Below, in pieces: positions 6,452 to 13,938 of a stretch of DNA of 37,423 nt. The notes below the pieces were generated by a model. The model saw only the letters and a program-made list of their open reading frames with translations, searched no databases and was not told where the DNA came from. The stretch is from the NCBI GenBank assembly GCA_902812345.1, contig CADDZM010000013.1:1-37423 (forward strand), in the 5' to 3' direction. The position numbers were made by a program, and so were the translations under genes. The stretch's first letter is position 1, and each line of letters begins with the position of its first letter. Source of the stretch: Chloroflexota bacterium (GTDB lineage Bacteria; Chloroflexota; Chloroflexia; Chloroheliales; Chloroheliaceae).

Positions 6452-8140
6452 TTAAATCTCGTTCAAGACCGGGATAATCAGGGGCCGCAGACCGGTCGAA
6501 CGCAGGATATACGACCCCACGTTCTGCTTGATAATCTCGGAGAGCGACCGGGGGACCGCCCCGCCCTGGTGGCCGCGCTCGATTTGCTCAATTGCTTTCT
6601 GAACGATTTCCCGGCTTTGCTCCTGCAAGTTGTTCACACCGTCGTTGGAAAGAGAAGTCGGCAGACCGGTGGTCAGGATAGACGGGTCGCTTACCGGTTG
6701 GCCGGTCTGCGCGTCAAGGGTGGCCGAGACAATTACCAGGCCGTCGCTGGCTAAGCGCCGCCGGTCGCGCAGCACCACCTGGTTGACCTCCCCCACTGTC
6801 AGGCCGTCCACCAGGACCGCGCCGCTGCGAATCCGGCCATCCTTGCGCCCGCCTTCAGACGTAATGACTACCCCCTGGCCCACTTCGGTCAGGAAAACAT
6901 TCTCGAAAGGCACGCCCCGCGATACGGCGGCGACCCGGTTCAGCACCATCATGCGGTACTCGCCGTGGAACGGCACGACATAGCGGGGCTTGAGCAAATC
7001 TAGCAGTTCGAGATGTTCGTCATAGGCGGCATGACCGCTGACATGTACTTCCGGCATGACGCGGGGGTAAATAACTCTCGTGCCGTTACGCATCAGGTTA
7101 TCAATAATCCGCCCGACCAGTTTTTCGTTGCCGGGGATAGGGGAGGCCGACATTACCACGGTATCACCGGGCAGCGGCGAGACCAGGCGGTGTGTCCCGG
7201 CAGCCATCCGGGCCAGCGCGGCGGTCGGTTCGCCCTGGCTCCCGGTCAGGATAAGGACTACTTTCTCCGGCGGCATGCGCTGGGCAGCCTGGGCCGTCAC
7301 AATAGCCTCGTCGGGATAGTCGAGATAGCCGAGGCTGCGGGCTATCGGAATATTCTTTTCCATTGAGCGGCCCACAAAGGCGCAGACCCGCCCGTATTTC
7401 TGGGCCGCTTCAATGGTCCGCCCTACCCGGTTGACGTTTGAGGCAAAAGTGCTGATAACAATCCGGGCCGGGGCGTCGCGGACCAGTTGTTCCAGGGCAT
7501 CACCAACAACGCTTTCGGGCAGGGTCCGACCGGGCGACTCAATCCGCACGCAATCAGGTATAAGAACCAAAATTCCTTCTTCGCCAAGCTCGCGGTAGCG
7601 TTCAAAGCTAGCCTCGGGCAGCCCGGCGAACTTCCAATCCCCGGTGTGCAGGACCGTCCCGATTGGCGTGTGAATCGCCAGGGAGAAAGCGTCCGGGATA
7701 GAGTGGTCAACCGAAATGAACTCGACTTCCATCTGGCCCATCCGGACCAACTCGCCCCCGTTCACGGCGTGCCAGCGGGCTTTTTGCTCGGTGCCGGGAT
7801 GTTCGTCCAGTTTCGAGCGGACCAGACCCAGGGCCAACGACGAGCCGTAAATATCTATCGCATCCAGGTCGAGATAAGCCAGGGCGTAAGGGATGGCCCC
7901 GATATGGTCTTCGTGGCCGTGGGTAATGAGGATACCCCGGAAATTTTCTTTGTGTTCCTGGACATAGCTTAAATCCGGGATAATCAGGTCAATCCCGACC
8001 ATTTCTTCGTCCGGAAATTTCACGCCAATATCCACCAGGACAAACTCGCCGTTGTATTCGATTAAAGTACAATTTTTGCCAACTTCGCCGACGCCGCCAA
8101 GCGGCACAATCCTTACCTGGTTATTATTTTCAGAGGTCAT
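6452..8140 (-). CDS. rnj: Ribonuclease J
   Basis: A 562-aa metallo-beta-lactamase/beta-CASP ribonuclease with 5'-3' exo- and endonuclease activity, used in mRNA decay and rRNA maturation in bacteria that depend on RNase J. The zinc-binding motif HGHEDH is at residues 74-79. Further signatures are the beta-CASP region with STFASN, LTGSQGEPTAALARMA, and the late motif HVSGHAAYDEH followed by PFHGEYRM. The N-terminal IVPLGGVGEVGKN is diagnostic of the RNase J group. The last 100 residues form the usual small C-terminal domain, and total length is typical. Only a weak GAAAG Shine-Dalgarno precedes the ATG. It stands alone as a transcription unit, preceded by a repeat-filled 349-base spacer. Confidence 0.96.
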   Translation of the reverse strand: MTSENNNQVRIVPLGGVGEVGKNCTLIEYNGEFVLVDIGVKFPDEEMVGIDLIIPDLSYVQEHKENFRGILITHGHEDHIGAIPYALAYLDLDAIDIYGSSLALGLVRSKLDEHPGTEQKARWHAVNGGELVRMGQMEVEFISVDHSIPDAFSLAIHTPIGTVLHTGDWKFAGLPEASFERYRELGEEGILVLIPDCVRIESPGRTLPESVVGDALEQLVRDAPARIVISTFASNVNRVGRTIEAAQKYGRVCAFVGRSMEKNIPIARSLGYLDYPDEAIVTAQAAQRMPPEKVVLILTGSQGEPTAALARMAAGTHRLVSPLPGDTVVMSASPIPGNEKLVGRIIDNLMRNGTRVIYPRVMPEVHVSGHAAYDEHLELLDLLKPRYVVPFHGEYRMMVLNRVAAVSRGVPFENVFLTEVGQGVVITSEGGRKDGRIRSGAVLVDGLTVGEVNQVVLRDRRRLASDGLVIVSATLDAQTGQPVSDPSILTTGLPTSLSNDGVNNLQEQSREIVQKAIEQIERGHQGGAVPRSLSEIIKQNVGSYILRSTGLRPLIIPVLNEI

Positions 8141-8196
8141 TTTTTATCTTTCAAACTCGGTGGTTACAAATACAAAAAACGCGGCCCTTTCAGGTT

Positions 8197-8210
8197 AGTT
8201 TTATAAAACT
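8197..8210. promoter_or_regulatory. 14-bp perfect palindrome upstream of rnj
   Basis: AGTTTTATAAAACT is a perfect palindrome about 57 bases before the rnj start. Its centre (TTATAA) could act as a -10 element or an operator in the rnj leader. No protein can be assigned. Confidence 0.35.
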
Positions 8211-8489
8211 CTACCTCTAGGACTCAGCAAACGATATACCATCAATAGGGTTTAGTTATTAGTGTTTAGTTATTAGTGAATTCGCCAGTAAAAGACTATA
8301 GATGTTCAGGTTTGCTTTTGGAATCTTTCAGTATTTTCAAGCTCAAAATTCATCTGGTTTTTCCAGTTTCATTTCTGAACATCTATAGTTACTTTGCGTA
8401 GCCTTATTTTTAGATACTATGCGGGTGGCGCACGTTCAACGTTTAACGCTTTTACTAAACACTAAACACTAAACACTAAATACTTTTTG
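8211..8489. repeat. Nested inverted and tandem repeats between rnj and wecA
   Basis: The left flank has TTTAGTTATTAGTG duplicated exactly (8251-8264, 8265-8278). The right flank has nearly four tandem copies of ACTAAAC (8454-8480). The two flanks are partly complementary: TTAGTGTTTAGT (8259-8270) pairs with the right-hand array. Between them ACTATAGATGTTCAG (8295-8309) is exactly inverted at 8375-8389. The structure is a nested inverted repeat of about 230 bases with no open frame. It lies downstream of wecA and upstream of rnj. It may be a non-autonomous repeat element; this is inference. Confidence 0.6.
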
Positions 8490-9794
8490 CTACTTATGCT
8501 GTGAAACTTCTTCGGGCGGCAGGGTAGCATTGGGAGAATCGGAAACCGGGAGTTGCGGCTTGCGGAACCGGACGCTGTAGTAAAGCAGGGGAATCAGGCA
8601 GAGCATCAAAACGCCCAGGCTGACAAATTTGCTGAGTGGGTCATTGACGAAAGGTAGCAGGCCAACCACGCCAAAAAAGAGGCTGATGAAGTAAAACAGC
8701 GCCACAATCCACTCCTGTTTCCAGCCCATGTCCATCAGGCGGTGGTGGATGTGGCTGCGGTCGGCCTGTTTGGGGTCGCGGCGGTGATAAATCCGGTTGA
8801 GGTAAACGAAGGCCAGGTCCAGCACCGGGAAGCCGATAATCAACAGCGCAGCCGCCACTTTAGCCCCATCAATAATCGAAATGACAGCCAGGGCAAAGCC
8901 CAGGAAATTCGAGCCGCAGTCGCCCATAAAAATCGAGGCCGGGTGCCAGTTGAAAATCAGAAAACCCAGAATAGCGGCAGCCAACGCCAACGCCAGCACC
9001 GCGCTGGTAAATTGAAATTTGTCGCCCCGGCTCTGGAAAAGAGTTTCCAGGAACAAAATTACTGCTCCGATAAAGACCACGCCGCCCGCCAGACCGTCCA
9101 GGCCGTCTGTGGCGTTGACGGTGTTTATCATCCCCACAATCCAGAAGAAAGTAAAGGGGATTGCCACCAGCAGCCAGAACGGTGAGCCGAAAATATCCGC
9201 AAAGCGCCAGCTTGAGATGCTGGAAATCAGGATACCGATAGGGTGGTTATTATCGGCCAGGCTGCCGGTCCCGGCGATGAGTTGCGGCACAATAACAACT
9301 GCTGCCGCCCCAATCTGACAAAGCAACTTGGGCATGGGCGGCAAACCCTTCAAATCATCAACGAGCATGACGACCGTAACCATACTCGCGGCCACCAGGA
9401 GCAGGCAAATCCGCCAGATGTCGCCCGGCAGCCACAGGTTGGGTACGACCAACCCGGCAATAAGACTGCACAGTACCGCAAAGAAAAAACCGGTGAACAT
9501 GCCCAGGCCGCCGATGCGCGGGGTCGGGTTCTGGTGAACGCGCCGGGCTTCGGGCATATCGAACCAGCCCTTTTGTACAGCAAGGTCGCGCAACCGAGGC
9601 GTCACGAACCAGGAGGAGGCAAACGAGATTTCGGCCACAATCAGCAGGATAAGAGGATAGATGGTATCAGGCCGGTTGAAATCGGGCCTTTCTGCGGCGG
9701 GCGTGAGGATATACCAGATTAGCCCGATAAGCGCGGCAGCCAGGGTATAAAAAATTATAGGGTTGTACTGGTAAAAAGGTTTACCGTTGCGCAT
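8490..9794 (-). CDS. wecA: WecA/TagO-type undecaprenyl-phosphate N-acetylaminosugar-1-phosphate transferase
   Basis: A polytopic membrane enzyme of the MraY/WecA family that moves a sugar-1-phosphate from UDP-N-acetylglucosamine (or a relative) to undecaprenyl phosphate. It starts synthesis of wall teichoic acid, O-antigen-like or other cell-surface glycans. Diagnostic motifs are VDDLKGL (146-152), NATDGLDGLAGG (228-239), FMGDCGS (290-296) and the WecA/TagO-type HIHHR (349-353), which MraY proper lacks. About eleven hydrophobic segments are visible. An N-terminal extension of some 45 residues with one extra helix precedes the usual start. The ATG at 9794 is preferred over the TTG one codon upstream. 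It begins just after the upp stop and is the last gene of the glyA-upp-wecA operon. Confidence 0.9.
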   Translation of the reverse strand: MRNGKPFYQYNPIIFYTLAAALIGLIWYILTPAAERPDFNRPDTIYPLILLIVAEISFASSWFVTPRLRDLAVQKGWFDMPEARRVHQNPTPRIGGLGMFTGFFFAVLCSLIAGLVVPNLWLPGDIWRICLLLVAASMVTVVMLVDDLKGLPPMPKLLCQIGAAAVVIVPQLIAGTGSLADNNHPIGILISSISSWRFADIFGSPFWLLVAIPFTFFWIVGMINTVNATDGLDGLAGGVVFIGAVILFLETLFQSRGDKFQFTSAVLALALAAAILGFLIFNWHPASIFMGDCGSNFLGFALAVISIIDGAKVAAALLIIGFPVLDLAFVYLNRIYHRRDPKQADRSHIHHRLMDMGWKQEWIVALFYFISLFFGVVGLLPFVNDPLSKFVSLGVLMLCLIPLLYYSVRFRKPQLPVSDSPNATLPPEEVSQHK

Positions 9795-9803
9795 CAAATA
9801 TTT

Positions 9804-10463
9804 CTAGATTGTTCCGTATTGGCGGTCCCCGGCATCGCCCAGGCCCGGCACAATGTAGCCAAGTTCGTTTAGATGACTGTCGAGCGCGGCCACATAAACC
9901 TGAATATCCGGGTGGGCCTGGCGCAAGGTTTGCACGCCTTCCGGGGAGGCAATCAGACCCAGGAATTTAATTTGCCGGGCGCCCCAGTGTTTCAAAATAT
10001 CAATCGTGGCGACCGCCGAACCGCCGGTCGCCAGCATCGGGTCGAGGACCAGGCACATATCAACCGTGGTCTGGTCGGGCAACTTGTTGTAATACGTGAC
10101 CGGTTGAAGGGTCCGGTGGTCGCGGTACAGCCCAATATGCCAGACCTGGGCCGAGGGAATCATTTTGAGCATGGCGTTAAGCATTCCCATGCCGCTGCGA
10201 AGAATCGGCACCAGGCCAATCCGCGCGTCAATCTCCTGGCACTCGGTATCGGTGAGCGGCGTTTTAACCGTAATGGTATGGACGGGCAGGTCGGCGGTAG
10301 CCTCGTAGCAGAGCAGCGAGGTAATTTCATCAACGACCTCGCGGAACCGTTTTGGCTCGGTATTCACGTCGCGCAAGATGCTCAGTTTGTGCAGGATAAG
10401 CGGGTGTTTTGAAACGTGGAAATCTTTCAAATCCGCATCCGAAAGACCTACCTTGCTAGCCAT
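9804..10463 (-). CDS. upp: Uracil phosphoribosyltransferase
   Basis: A 219-aa cytosolic enzyme making UMP from uracil and PRPP, the uracil salvage step. The PRPP-binding loop is LVLDPMLATGGSA at about 138-150, and the uracil-specific C-terminus YIVPGLGDAGDRQYG at 203-217 is typical. GMGMLNAMLKMIPSAQVWHIG is the conserved dimer and substrate region. AAGGAT lies six bases before the ATG. The gene sits 27 bases after glyA and just before wecA, so all three probably share one transcript. Length and motifs are standard. Confidence 0.97.
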   Translation of the reverse strand: MASKVGLSDADLKDFHVSKHPLILHKLSILRDVNTEPKRFREVVDEITSLLCYEATADLPVHTITVKTPLTDTECQEIDARIGLVPILRSGMGMLNAMLKMIPSAQVWHIGLYRDHRTLQPVTYYNKLPDQTTVDMCLVLDPMLATGGSAVATIDILKHWGARQIKFLGLIASPEGVQTLRQAHPDIQVYVAALDSHLNELGYIVPGLGDAGDRQYGTI

Positions 10464-10490
10464 AAACTTATCCTTTTTTAATTTATTTAT

Positions 10491-11786
10491 TTAATTGATG
10501 CCCGGCACCGGGAAGCGGCTCACGATACCTTTGACGGCTTCCTCGACCTCGGCGTAGACCGCCTGGTCGCCGATATTCCTGACTACCTGGCTGATAAGCT
10601 GGCCGATTTGCTCCATCTCGGCTTCCTTGAAGCCGCGCGTGGTCGTAGCCGGGGTGCCCAGGCGGATACCGCTCGTAACCATCGGGCTTTTCTGGTCGAA
10701 GGGGATACCATTCTTGTTGACCGTGATATGCACTTCGTCCAGGGCCAGTTGAGCTTCCTTGCCGGTCTTGCCGATAACGCTCAAGTCCACCAGCATCAGG
10801 TGATTATCGGTGCCGCCGCTAACAATCCGCAAGCCTTCGGCCTGGATGGTCTCGGCCAGTTTCCGGGCGTTGTTAATGACTTGCTGCTGGTACTCTTTGA
10901 AAGAGGGTTGGAGGGCTTCTTTGAAAGCGACCGCTTTAGCCGCGATAACGTGCATGAGCGGGCCGCCCTGGATACCGGGGAAGACCTGCTTATCGAGCAG
11001 TTTGGCGATTTCAGGGTCGTTGCTCAAAACCATGCCGCCGCGCGGGCCGCGCAGGGTCTTGTGGGTGGTCGTGGTCGTGACGTGGGCGTAAGGAACAGGG
11101 CTGGGGTGCAATCCGGCGGCGACAAGACCCGCAATATGGGCCATGTCCACAATCAGGTAAGCGCCGACTTTATCGGCAATTTCGCGGAAGCGGTCGAAGT
11201 GAATGATGCGGGAGTAGGCGCTTGCCCCGGCGATAATGGCGCGGGGTTTGTGTTCGATGGCAAGCCGTTCGACCTCGTCATAATCAATAACTTCGGTATC
11301 TTTGGTGACGCCGTAAGGTACGATATTGTAGAAACGGCCGCTGAAATTGACCGGGGAACCGTGAGTAAGGTGGCCGCCGTGAGCCAGGTTCATACCCAGG
11401 ACGGTATCGCCGGGAGTTAGCAGGGCAAAGTAGGCCGCCATGTTTGCCTGGGCGCCGCTGTGAGGCTGGACGTTGGCATAGTGGGCTCCGAAGATTTCTT
11501 TGGCCCTGGCAATCGCCAGGTTTTCGGCAATATCCACAAATTCGCAGCCGCCGTAATAGCGTTTGCCCGGCAGACCCTCGGCGTATTTGTTGGTCAGGAC
11601 ACTGCCCTGAGCTTCCAGGACCGCCTCACTGACGAAGTTCTCACTCGCAATAAGCTCGATTTTATCGTGCTGGCGGCCTTCTTCCAGCTTGATGGCTTCG
11701 AATATTTCAGGGTCAACCGCCGCCAGCGAGTCTTTTTCTTTTAGAGCCTTGTCTACTATGCCACCGACCACATCTTTAATCATCAT
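10491..11786 (-). CDS. glyA: Serine hydroxymethyltransferase
   Basis: A PLP enzyme converting serine and tetrahydrofolate to glycine and methylene-tetrahydrofolate, the main source of one-carbon units. The PLP lysine lies in [11 protein letters not shown] (about residue 243 from this start). [10 protein letters not shown] and [15 protein letters not shown] are classical N-terminal motifs. I place the start at the ATG ATG pair at 11786-11781, directly after a purine-rich GGGAGAGGG. An upstream in-frame ATG at 11891 would add 35 residues (starting [10 protein letters not shown]) that lie outside the usual family start. The resulting 431 aa is normal. First gene of the glyA-upp-wecA operon. Confidence 0.96.
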   Translation of the reverse strand: MMIKDVVGGIVDKALKEKDSLAAVDPEIFEAIKLEEGRQHDKIELIASENFVSEAVLEAQGSVLTNKYAEGLPGKRYYGGCEFVDIAENLAIARAKEIFGAHYANVQPHSGAQANMAAYFALLTPGDTVLGMNLAHGGHLTHGSPVNFSGRFYNIVPYGVTKDTEVIDYDEVERLAIEHKPRAIIAGASAYSRIIHFDRFREIADKVGAYLIVDMAHIAGLVAAGLHPSPVPYAHVTTTTTHKTLRGPRGGMVLSNDPEIAKLLDKQVFPGIQGGPLMHVIAAKAVAFKEALQPSFKEYQQQVINNARKLAETIQAEGLRIVSGGTDNHLMLVDLSVIGKTGKEAQLALDEVHITVNKNGIPFDQKSPMVTSGIRLGTPATTTRGFKEAEMEQIGQLISQVVRNIGDQAVYAEVEEAVKGIVSRFPVPGIN

Positions 11787-12047
11787 TTCCCTCTCCCTGT
11801 TATCAAACACGCTTAACGACCTGACGCAGGCCGGATTACCTGCCCAAATTGGCAAAATAATGGCCGGTTTATTTCCGGGGACGTGTATCAATCTTTCACT
11901 TTTCGGCGCTGTTTCAGCTTTTTCGGACCACGTTTAACGTTTTATACCGCCCATAAAAGGCACGTTTTACGGTTGTTTAAGTATAACCCGCTTTAAGATT
12001 AGCTGCAACCCGCAGAAATCGATTATAGTGACAAGTAGTGACAAAAG
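11787..12047 (-). promoter_or_regulatory. glyA leader and divergent promoter region
   Basis: About 260 bases separate glyA from the divergent Fur-type gene. On the minus strand TATAAA occurs about 155 bases before glyA in GGGCGGTATAAAACG, so the leader may be roughly 150 nt. It contains small hairpins such as GCAGG/CCTGC (near 11825-11845). I recognise no known riboswitch. A small upstream reading frame in phase with glyA runs through it. Confidence 0.3.
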
Positions 12048-12092
12048 TTGACGCATATGGTAAAATTAAGAATGATTATTAAATAATAAAAT
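12048..12092 (+). promoter_or_regulatory. Promoter and PerR/Fur-like operator of the Fur-type gene
   Basis: TTGACG (12048-12053) and AATGAT (12071-12076) are 17 bases apart. Overlapping and just after the -10 is TTATT-AAAT-AATAA (about 12076-12089), an AT-rich dyad reminiscent of PerR boxes (TTATAATNATTATAA). Its position suits autorepression. The operator assignment is inference. Confidence 0.4.
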
Positions 12093-12144
12093 GAAATCAT
12101 AATCCAGAAAACTTGTAATTAAGTGAGAAGGGAATCAGTAAGAA

Positions 12145-12630
12145 ATGTTTACGGCTGAAGAAGTTGTAGCCAGAATCCGGGGATGTGAAACCGCCGGGGG
12201 CAATCCAATGAAAATTACCCCGCAGCGCCGCCTGATTTTCAAGGCGCTGGAAGGCAAAACCACCCACCCGACCGCCGATGACATTTACCGCGAAGTTAAA
12301 GATATCATACCGGATATTTCGGTCGCCACAGTCTACAAAACCTTAAATGAACTGGTAAAACTTGGCATTTTGCTTGAATTAAAGCACGATGGCGAACAAA
12401 GCCGCTTCGACCCCCGCACCGACCAGCACAGCCACCTGATGTGCATCGGGACGCGCACCAATGAAAAAGGCCGGACGGTAGCGTGCGGTCGCCTGGAAGA
12501 TGTTTCGACCAGCTTTCCCCAGCTAACCGTTCCGCCCGAAGACCAGCGCGGTTTTCAGGTCACCTATAACAAAGTAATTTTCTATGGTTACTGCCCGGAA
12601 TGCCAGCAGCGCAAGGGCGGCCAGAACTAA
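12145..12630 (+). CDS. Fur family transcriptional regulator, PerR-like
   Basis: A 161-aa metal-dependent winged-helix regulator. The DNA-binding half (about 20-85) includes ITPQRRLIFKAL and SVATVYKTLNELVKLG. Residues aligning with the PerR Fe/Mn site are all present: H41, D89, H95, H97 and D119, so a peroxide or metal sensor is likely. The structural zinc site is unusual. The second pair is normal (C150/C153 in GYCPEC), but the first pair is C100 and C114, separated by 13 residues instead of two, through an insert between HSHLMC and ACGRLEDV. The ATG at 12145 gives a normal N-terminal helix; RBS GAAGGGA is about 12-14 bases away. Two hotdog enzymes follow closely. Confidence 0.9.
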   Translation: MFTAEEVVARIRGCETAGGNPMKITPQRRLIFKALEGKTTHPTADDIYREVKDIIPDISVATVYKTLNELVKLGILLELKHDGEQSRFDPRTDQHSHLMCIGTRTNEKGRTVACGRLEDVSTSFPQLTVPPEDQRGFQVTYNKVIFYGYCPECQQRKGGQN

Positions 12631-12670
12631 ATCATTAAGGGTAAAGCTAACTTGAAGGCCGGGGGACAGG

Positions 12671-13066
12671 GTGGCGGATTTAGACGCTTTTTTACAGGAG
12701 GATAACTTCTCGCGGCACCTGGGTATCGAACTGGTGGAGGCCGCTAACGGCGCGGCGGTCGCCCGTTTGACTGTCGAGGAAGCGCATCTTAATATCCACA
12801 AAACGGTTCACGGGGCGGCTCTTTTCGCCCTGGCCGATGTCGCGCTCGAAGCAGCTTCCAACTCACATGGGGTTGTTGCCGTCTCTATTAACGCCAATAT
12901 TTCCTACATGAAGGCCGTATCAAGCGGCCTTTTGACTGCCACAGCCGCGGAAGTTTCCCTCACAAATACGCTCGGCATCTACGACATAAAAATTACCGGC
13001 GAGGATGGCGAACTGGTTGCGGTTTTCCAGGGAATGGTCTATCGTAAACGGCAGCGCATCGAATAA
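12671..13066 (+). CDS. PaaI-type hotdog-fold thioesterase
   Basis: A 131-aa acyl-CoA thioesterase of the PaaI/YbgC-like group, hydrolysing acyl-CoA (often hydroxyphenylacetyl- or aromatic acyl-CoA) in the cytosol. The active-site helix HGAALFALAD at 47-56 and the strand region VVAVSINANISYMKAV are typical. A tail VYRKRQRIE ends the protein. The start is GTG at 12671; a purine-rich GAAGGCCGGGGG lies just upstream. It begins 40 bases after the Fur-type gene and 23 bases before a second hotdog gene, so the three form a likely operon. Substrate unknown. Confidence 0.85.
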   Translation: MADLDAFLQEDNFSRHLGIELVEAANGAAVARLTVEEAHLNIHKTVHGAALFALADVALEAASNSHGVVAVSINANISYMKAVSSGLLTATAAEVSLTNTLGIYDIKITGEDGELVAVFQGMVYRKRQRIE

Positions 13067-13089
13067 AACATACCTGAATTCGGAGAGTA

Positions 13090-13548
13090 ATGACCATCTA
13101 TTTTGAGGACTTTCAGCCCGGCCACACCTGGGAACTGGGTAGCTACACCCTTACCGAAGAAAGCATCATAGAGTTCGCCCGCCAGTTCGATCCCCAGTAT
13201 TTTCACACCGACCCTGTTAAAGCAAAAGACTCTATTTTCGGCGGCCTGGTCGCCAGCGGCTGGCAGATCCTGGGCATTTACATGAAACTTATCGTCGAAA
13301 ACTTGATCAACCAGACGCACAGCCTGGGTTCGCCCGGTATGGAAGAAATCCGGTTCTTAAAGCCGGTCCGCCCTGGCGATACCCTTTCGGTCCGTTACAC
13401 TGTCCTGGAAAGCCGGACCTCGGCCAGCCGCCCTAATATGGGCATCGCCCGTTTTGAAGGAGCGTTATTTAACCAGGACGGCGAGCAGGTATTGAGCGTG
13501 GTTGGAACCGGCTTTTTCGGAAAAAAACCGGAAGGTAACGGCCAGTAG
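13090..13548 (+). CDS. MaoC-like (R)-specific enoyl-CoA hydratase
   Basis: A 152-aa hotdog-fold hydratase. The catalytic pair fits D34 and H39 in FDPQYFHTDP, followed by AKDSIFGGLVASGW, the standard MaoC/R-hydratase motif. Such enzymes add water to trans-2-enoyl-CoA, in beta-oxidation, polyhydroxyalkanoate supply or CoA-ester metabolism. GGAG lies four bases from the ATG. It closely follows the PaaI-type thioesterase, suggesting joint handling of acyl-CoA compounds under the upstream regulator. The exact substrate cannot be inferred. Confidence 0.88.
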   Translation: MTIYFEDFQPGHTWELGSYTLTEESIIEFARQFDPQYFHTDPVKAKDSIFGGLVASGWQILGIYMKLIVENLINQTHSLGSPGMEEIRFLKPVRPGDTLSVRYTVLESRTSASRPNMGIARFEGALFNQDGEQVLSVVGTGFFGKKPEGNGQ

Positions 13549-13673
13549 CTCTTAATAAACAAAAAACCACTTTTCGTTTTGTTACAATCCTCGCTTGCCT
13601 TAAAAAGGCTACGGCTTCTATAAGTGCATACCTGGGGCTTCTCTCGTTTTCTCCTCGAACCCAAATTTTCTAT

Positions 13674-13729
13674 AAAAATCGGCTTTGCCCGTCGCGCTGA
13701 GAAGCTGGACAAGCCGGATTTTTGTTTTT
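13674..13729 (+). terminator. Intrinsic terminator after the Fur/PaaI/MaoC unit
   Basis: AAAAATCGGCTT (13674-13685) pairs with AAGCCGGATTTTT (13711-13723) with one bulged base, enclosing a 25-base loop that can fold further. TTTTTGTTTTT completes the terminator. It lies 125 bases past the MaoC stop. The region from 13549 to 13938 holds no gene. Confidence 0.6.
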
Positions 13730-13760
13730 CAACTTAATTATGAGGCAATTTTCGTCCTGA

Positions 13761-13810
13761 TATAAGGCTGGTATCTGGTATAAGGCTGGTATCTGGTATA
13801 AGGCTGGTAT
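13761..13810. repeat. 18-bp tandem repeat, 2.7 copies
   Basis: TATAAGGCTGGTATCTGG occurs exactly at 13761-13778 and 13779-13796, then in part from 13797. It sits in the spacer upstream of mazG. Confidence 0.8.
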
Positions 13811-13853
13811 AAGGAATTATTTATTCTGGCTGGCCGCTGACTACTTTCAAAAG

Positions 13854-13862
13854 TGTTAAAAT
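13854..13862 (+). promoter_or_regulatory. Extended -10 promoter of mazG
   Basis: TGTTAAAAT (13854-13862) fits an extended -10 element (TGN before TAAAAT) about 75 bases before the mazG start. No good -35 is seen. Confidence 0.4.
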
Positions 13863-13938
13863 AGAGGTTCTGGAAAACTCTTGCCTTTTTACTAAAAACC
13901 AGGGCGAGAAAAAGCGAAAATCGAGAAACTTTTAAAAT

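Noticed and set aside
8454-8480. CRISPR array
   Set aside because: The repeats are 7 bp, directly adjacent and without spacers; no cas gene is present.
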